NCBI GenBank assembly: GCA_025928735.1
Contig: JAICIW010000086.1
Coordinates: forward strand, 1-7,933
Length of the DNA: 7,933 bases
Direction of reading: 5' to 3'
DNA from: Rhodanobacteraceae bacterium
Lineage (GTDB): Bacteria; Pseudomonadota; Gammaproteobacteria; Xanthomonadales; Rhodanobacteraceae
The first letter of the stretch is position 1; every line of letters starts with the position of its first letter. The notes beneath the pieces are model-generated. The model had not been told where the DNA came from. It searched no databases and was given only the letters and a program-made list of their open reading frames with translations. Position numbers and translations under genes: made by a program. Below are positions 6,069-7,933 of the stretch, one piece after another.

Positions 6069-7933
6069 GCAAACCGGGTCCCGATCTCGGCACGCGCCTG
6101 ACGCGAATCCTCGGCAAGGTCGGGCAGGCGCCCACGCCCGCCCAGCCGCTCGCGCAAGGCACAACCGAATCCACCACCCTCACCACGTCGCCGGCGTTGC
6201 AGCAACACCTCGCGCGCATCCTGGAGCTGCTCGACCAGCACGACCCCGCCGCCGCCGAGCGGCTCGCGCAAGCGGCGTGCGTTGCATTTCCCGACTCCGC
6301 CGAAGCTGCGCGCCTGCAAGGGATCGCGCTGCTGATGCTGGATCGCGCACCGGCCGCGCGCGGAGCATTGGCCGAAGCCGTGCGGCTCGCGCCCGACGAT
6401 CATCTCGCGCGCTGCAACTATGCCGCAGCGTTGATGGCGTGCGGCGAGGCCGAAGTGGCGGTCGAGATACTGCAACAAGTAGTACGGGAACATCCCGACG
6501 ATCCCGGCATCCGCAACAACCTCGCCAACGCGTTGCGCGCCATCGGCGACGATGCACGCGCGCGCGACGAATACCTCGCGGCGCTGAAGCTCGCACCGGA
6601 TCATCCGGGTGCACTGCTCAACCTCGCGGCGGTGGAAGTCTCGCTGGGCATGCTGGATATTGCCGAACAGCGGCTGCGCACATTGTTGTCGCGTCAGCGG
6701 CATCCGCAGGCGCTGCTGCTGCTCGGAAACATCCTGCACCGTCGCCGCCTGTTCGCCGACGCACAGGCCGTGTACCTGCAGGCCGCGCAGCTCGCGCCCG
6801 GCGCTGCAGAGTTTCCGTATCAGGCCGGTCTGATGGCGGACGAACAGCATCATTATGCGGAAGCGGCGCGCTTTTACCGGCGCGCCCTGCAACTCGACCC
6901 GAACCTGCATCTGGCCGAAGGCCAGCTATTGTTCGCGCTGCGACGCATGTACGACTGGACGGCCGCCGAACCGCTTGGCGCCAGAAGGCGTGCGCGCGTG
7001 ATGGCCGGCGCGGACGACGTCGATCCATTCGCGTTCCTGGCCGAGGACTCGTCCCCCGTCGAACAACTGGCCTGCGCCCGCGCCCTTGCCGCGCGGACGG
7101 TGCGCGAACAGCAGCCGTTGAAGGAAAAGTTGAACTTCGAACACGCGCCGCGCGCGCCCGGCGCGCCCCTGAAAGTGGCGTTCGTGTCCGCGGGTTTCGG
7201 CGCACCCATGGGCGTGCCGCACGCGACGGCAGTGTTGACCGCCGCGATGTTCGAGGAGCTTGGCAAACTCGAAGACATCGAATTGCACCTGATCGCCACC
7301 ACGCCCGATGCCGGTAGTCCCATCCGACAGCGCCTGCGCAATGCCGCCTATGCCTTCCACGACGCCGACGAGTTGTCGGTGGCGGACATCGCCCGGCTCG
7401 TGCACGGGGCCAGCATCGACATCCTGATCGACGTGGACGGCTGGTGCGCCGGCGGCGTGCCCGGCGTGTTCGCGCTTAGGCCGACCCCGGTGCAGGTCAA
7501 TTGGCTCGCCTACCCCGGCACCTCGGGAGCGCCGTTCATCGACTACGTGATCGCGGATCGTTTCATCATTCCGGAAACATCACGCCGCTTTTATTCCGAG
7601 GCCGTCGCGTGGTTGCCTCGTTGCTACCAGCCATCCGATACCAACAGGTTGTTGTTCGATGCGCCGCCACGCTCGTCGTTCGGATTGCCCGACGATGCCG
7701 TGGTATTCGCGAGCTTCAACAACTCGTGGAAGCTCAATCGCGCGAGCTTCGCGCGCATGTGCGCGGTACTGCGGAAGGTGCCCGATGGCGTGCTGTGGCT
7801 GTTGAACACCGATCGCGAAGCCGACGCGCGTTTGCGGGATGCGGCGCGCCGCCAAGGCGTGGAACCGCAACGGCTGGTGTTTTCGCCATCGCTGCCGCAC
7901 TTGCAACACCTCGCGCGCTACCGCCTCGCCGAC
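6065..7933 (+). CDS. TPR-GT41 O-GlcNAc-transferase-like glycosyltransferase (3' end outside window)
   Basis: An open frame of 623 codons from an ATG overlapping the prfA stop (ATGA), still open at the window edge. Residues 1-42 are Ser/Thr/Pro-rich with no signal peptide, so it is probably cytosolic. Seven regular TPRs follow: 43-78, 79-112, 113-146, 147-180, 181-213, 214-247 and 248-281. The linker has MYDW (295-298) and VDPFAFLAED (319-328). The GT41 catalytic region begins near 369 with VAFVSAGFGA and contains GWCAGGVPGVFALRPTPVQ (459-477), NWLAYPGTSGAPFIDYVIAD (479-498), FNNSWKLN with Lys556, the position of the UDP-contacting Lys in human OGT, and VLWLL (576-580). It ends at LARYRLAD (616-623); the HTT-containing donor-binding part, perhaps 130 residues, is missing. 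GT41 enzymes transfer sugar from a UDP donor, typically GlcNAc, to Ser/Thr of proteins. The sequence resembles Xanthomonas campestris OGT from memory but has a longer TPR domain. A five-residue insertion seems to precede conserved His386. Donor and targets are unknown. Confidence 0.9.
   Translation, partial: MSKPGPDLGTRLTRILGKVGQAPTPAQPLAQGTTESTTLTTSPALQQHLARILELLDQHDPAAAERLAQAACVAFPDSAEAARLQGIALLMLDRAPAARGALAEAVRLAPDDHLARCNYAAALMACGEAEVAVEILQQVVREHPDDPGIRNNLANALRAIGDDARARDEYLAALKLAPDHPGALLNLAAVEVSLGMLDIAEQRLRTLLSRQRHPQALLLLGNILHRRRLFADAQAVYLQAAQLAPGAAEFPYQAGLMADEQHHYAEAARFYRRALQLDPNLHLAEGQLLFALRRMYDWTAAEPLGARRRARVMAGADDVDPFAFLAEDSSPVEQLACARALAARTVREQQPLKEKLNFEHAPRAPGAPLKVAFVSAGFGAPMGVPHATAVLTAAMFEELGKLEDIELHLIATTPDAGSPIRQRLRNAAYAFHDADELSVADIARLVHGASIDILIDVDGWCAGGVPGVFALRPTPVQVNWLAYPGTSGAPFIDYVIADRFIIPETSRRFYSEAVAWLPRCYQPSDTNRLLFDAPPRSSFGLPDDAVVFASFNNSWKLNRASFARMCAVLRKVPDGVLWLLNTDREADARLRDAARRQGVEPQRLVFSPSLPHLQHLARYRLAD

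Noticed and set aside
6016..7317. Plus-strand frame of 433 codons overlapping the start of the GT41 gene
   Set aside because: It is a +1-shifted shadow: Arg/Ala-rich with no domain, while the other frame yields seven regular TPRs and a GT41 catalytic region.

Overview
The window is high-GC DNA from a gammaproteobacterium, most likely in the Xanthomonadales/Lysobacterales. Two observations support this. The gene order hemA-prfA opposed to TPR lipoprotein-lolB-tRNA(Gln)-prs matches the arrangement I recall from Pseudomonas and Xanthomonas. The last gene also resembles, from memory, the Xanthomonas campestris O-GlcNAc-transferase homologue. No mobile element, CRISPR array or phage gene is visible; this is compact core-genome DNA.

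Layout: two transcription units diverge from a 64-bp intergenic region (3663-3726). The leftward unit encodes a 588-residue TPR lipoprotein and LolB, the outer-membrane lipoprotein insertase, joined by a 4-bp GTGA overlap. A 184-bp gap follows, holding a strong sigma70-type promoter with a GC-rich discriminator. It should drive tRNA-Gln(UUG) and, 30 bp further on, prs (PRPP synthetase). The isoprenoid gene ispE, usually found between lolB and the tRNA/prs in related bacteria, is absent here.

The rightward unit is hemA (glutamyl-tRNA reductase), prfA (peptide chain release factor 1), and a large TPR/GT41 glycosyltransferase that runs off the right edge. Its junctions are 4-bp start/stop overlaps (GTGA, ATGA), so translation is probably coupled. 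The glycosyltransferase occupies the place where prmC, the RF1/RF2 methyltransferase, sits in enterobacteria and pseudomonads.

Working together: the rightward unit combines tetrapyrrole synthesis (from glutamyl-tRNA) with translation termination, plus an O-GlcNAc-transferase-like enzyme of unknown target. The leftward unit combines envelope lipoprotein handling with a tRNA and nucleotide precursor supply. The least ordinary element is the GT41 protein: seven regular TPRs, and an apparent five-residue insertion directly before the conserved active-site histidine. I did not find a wholly new multi-gene system.
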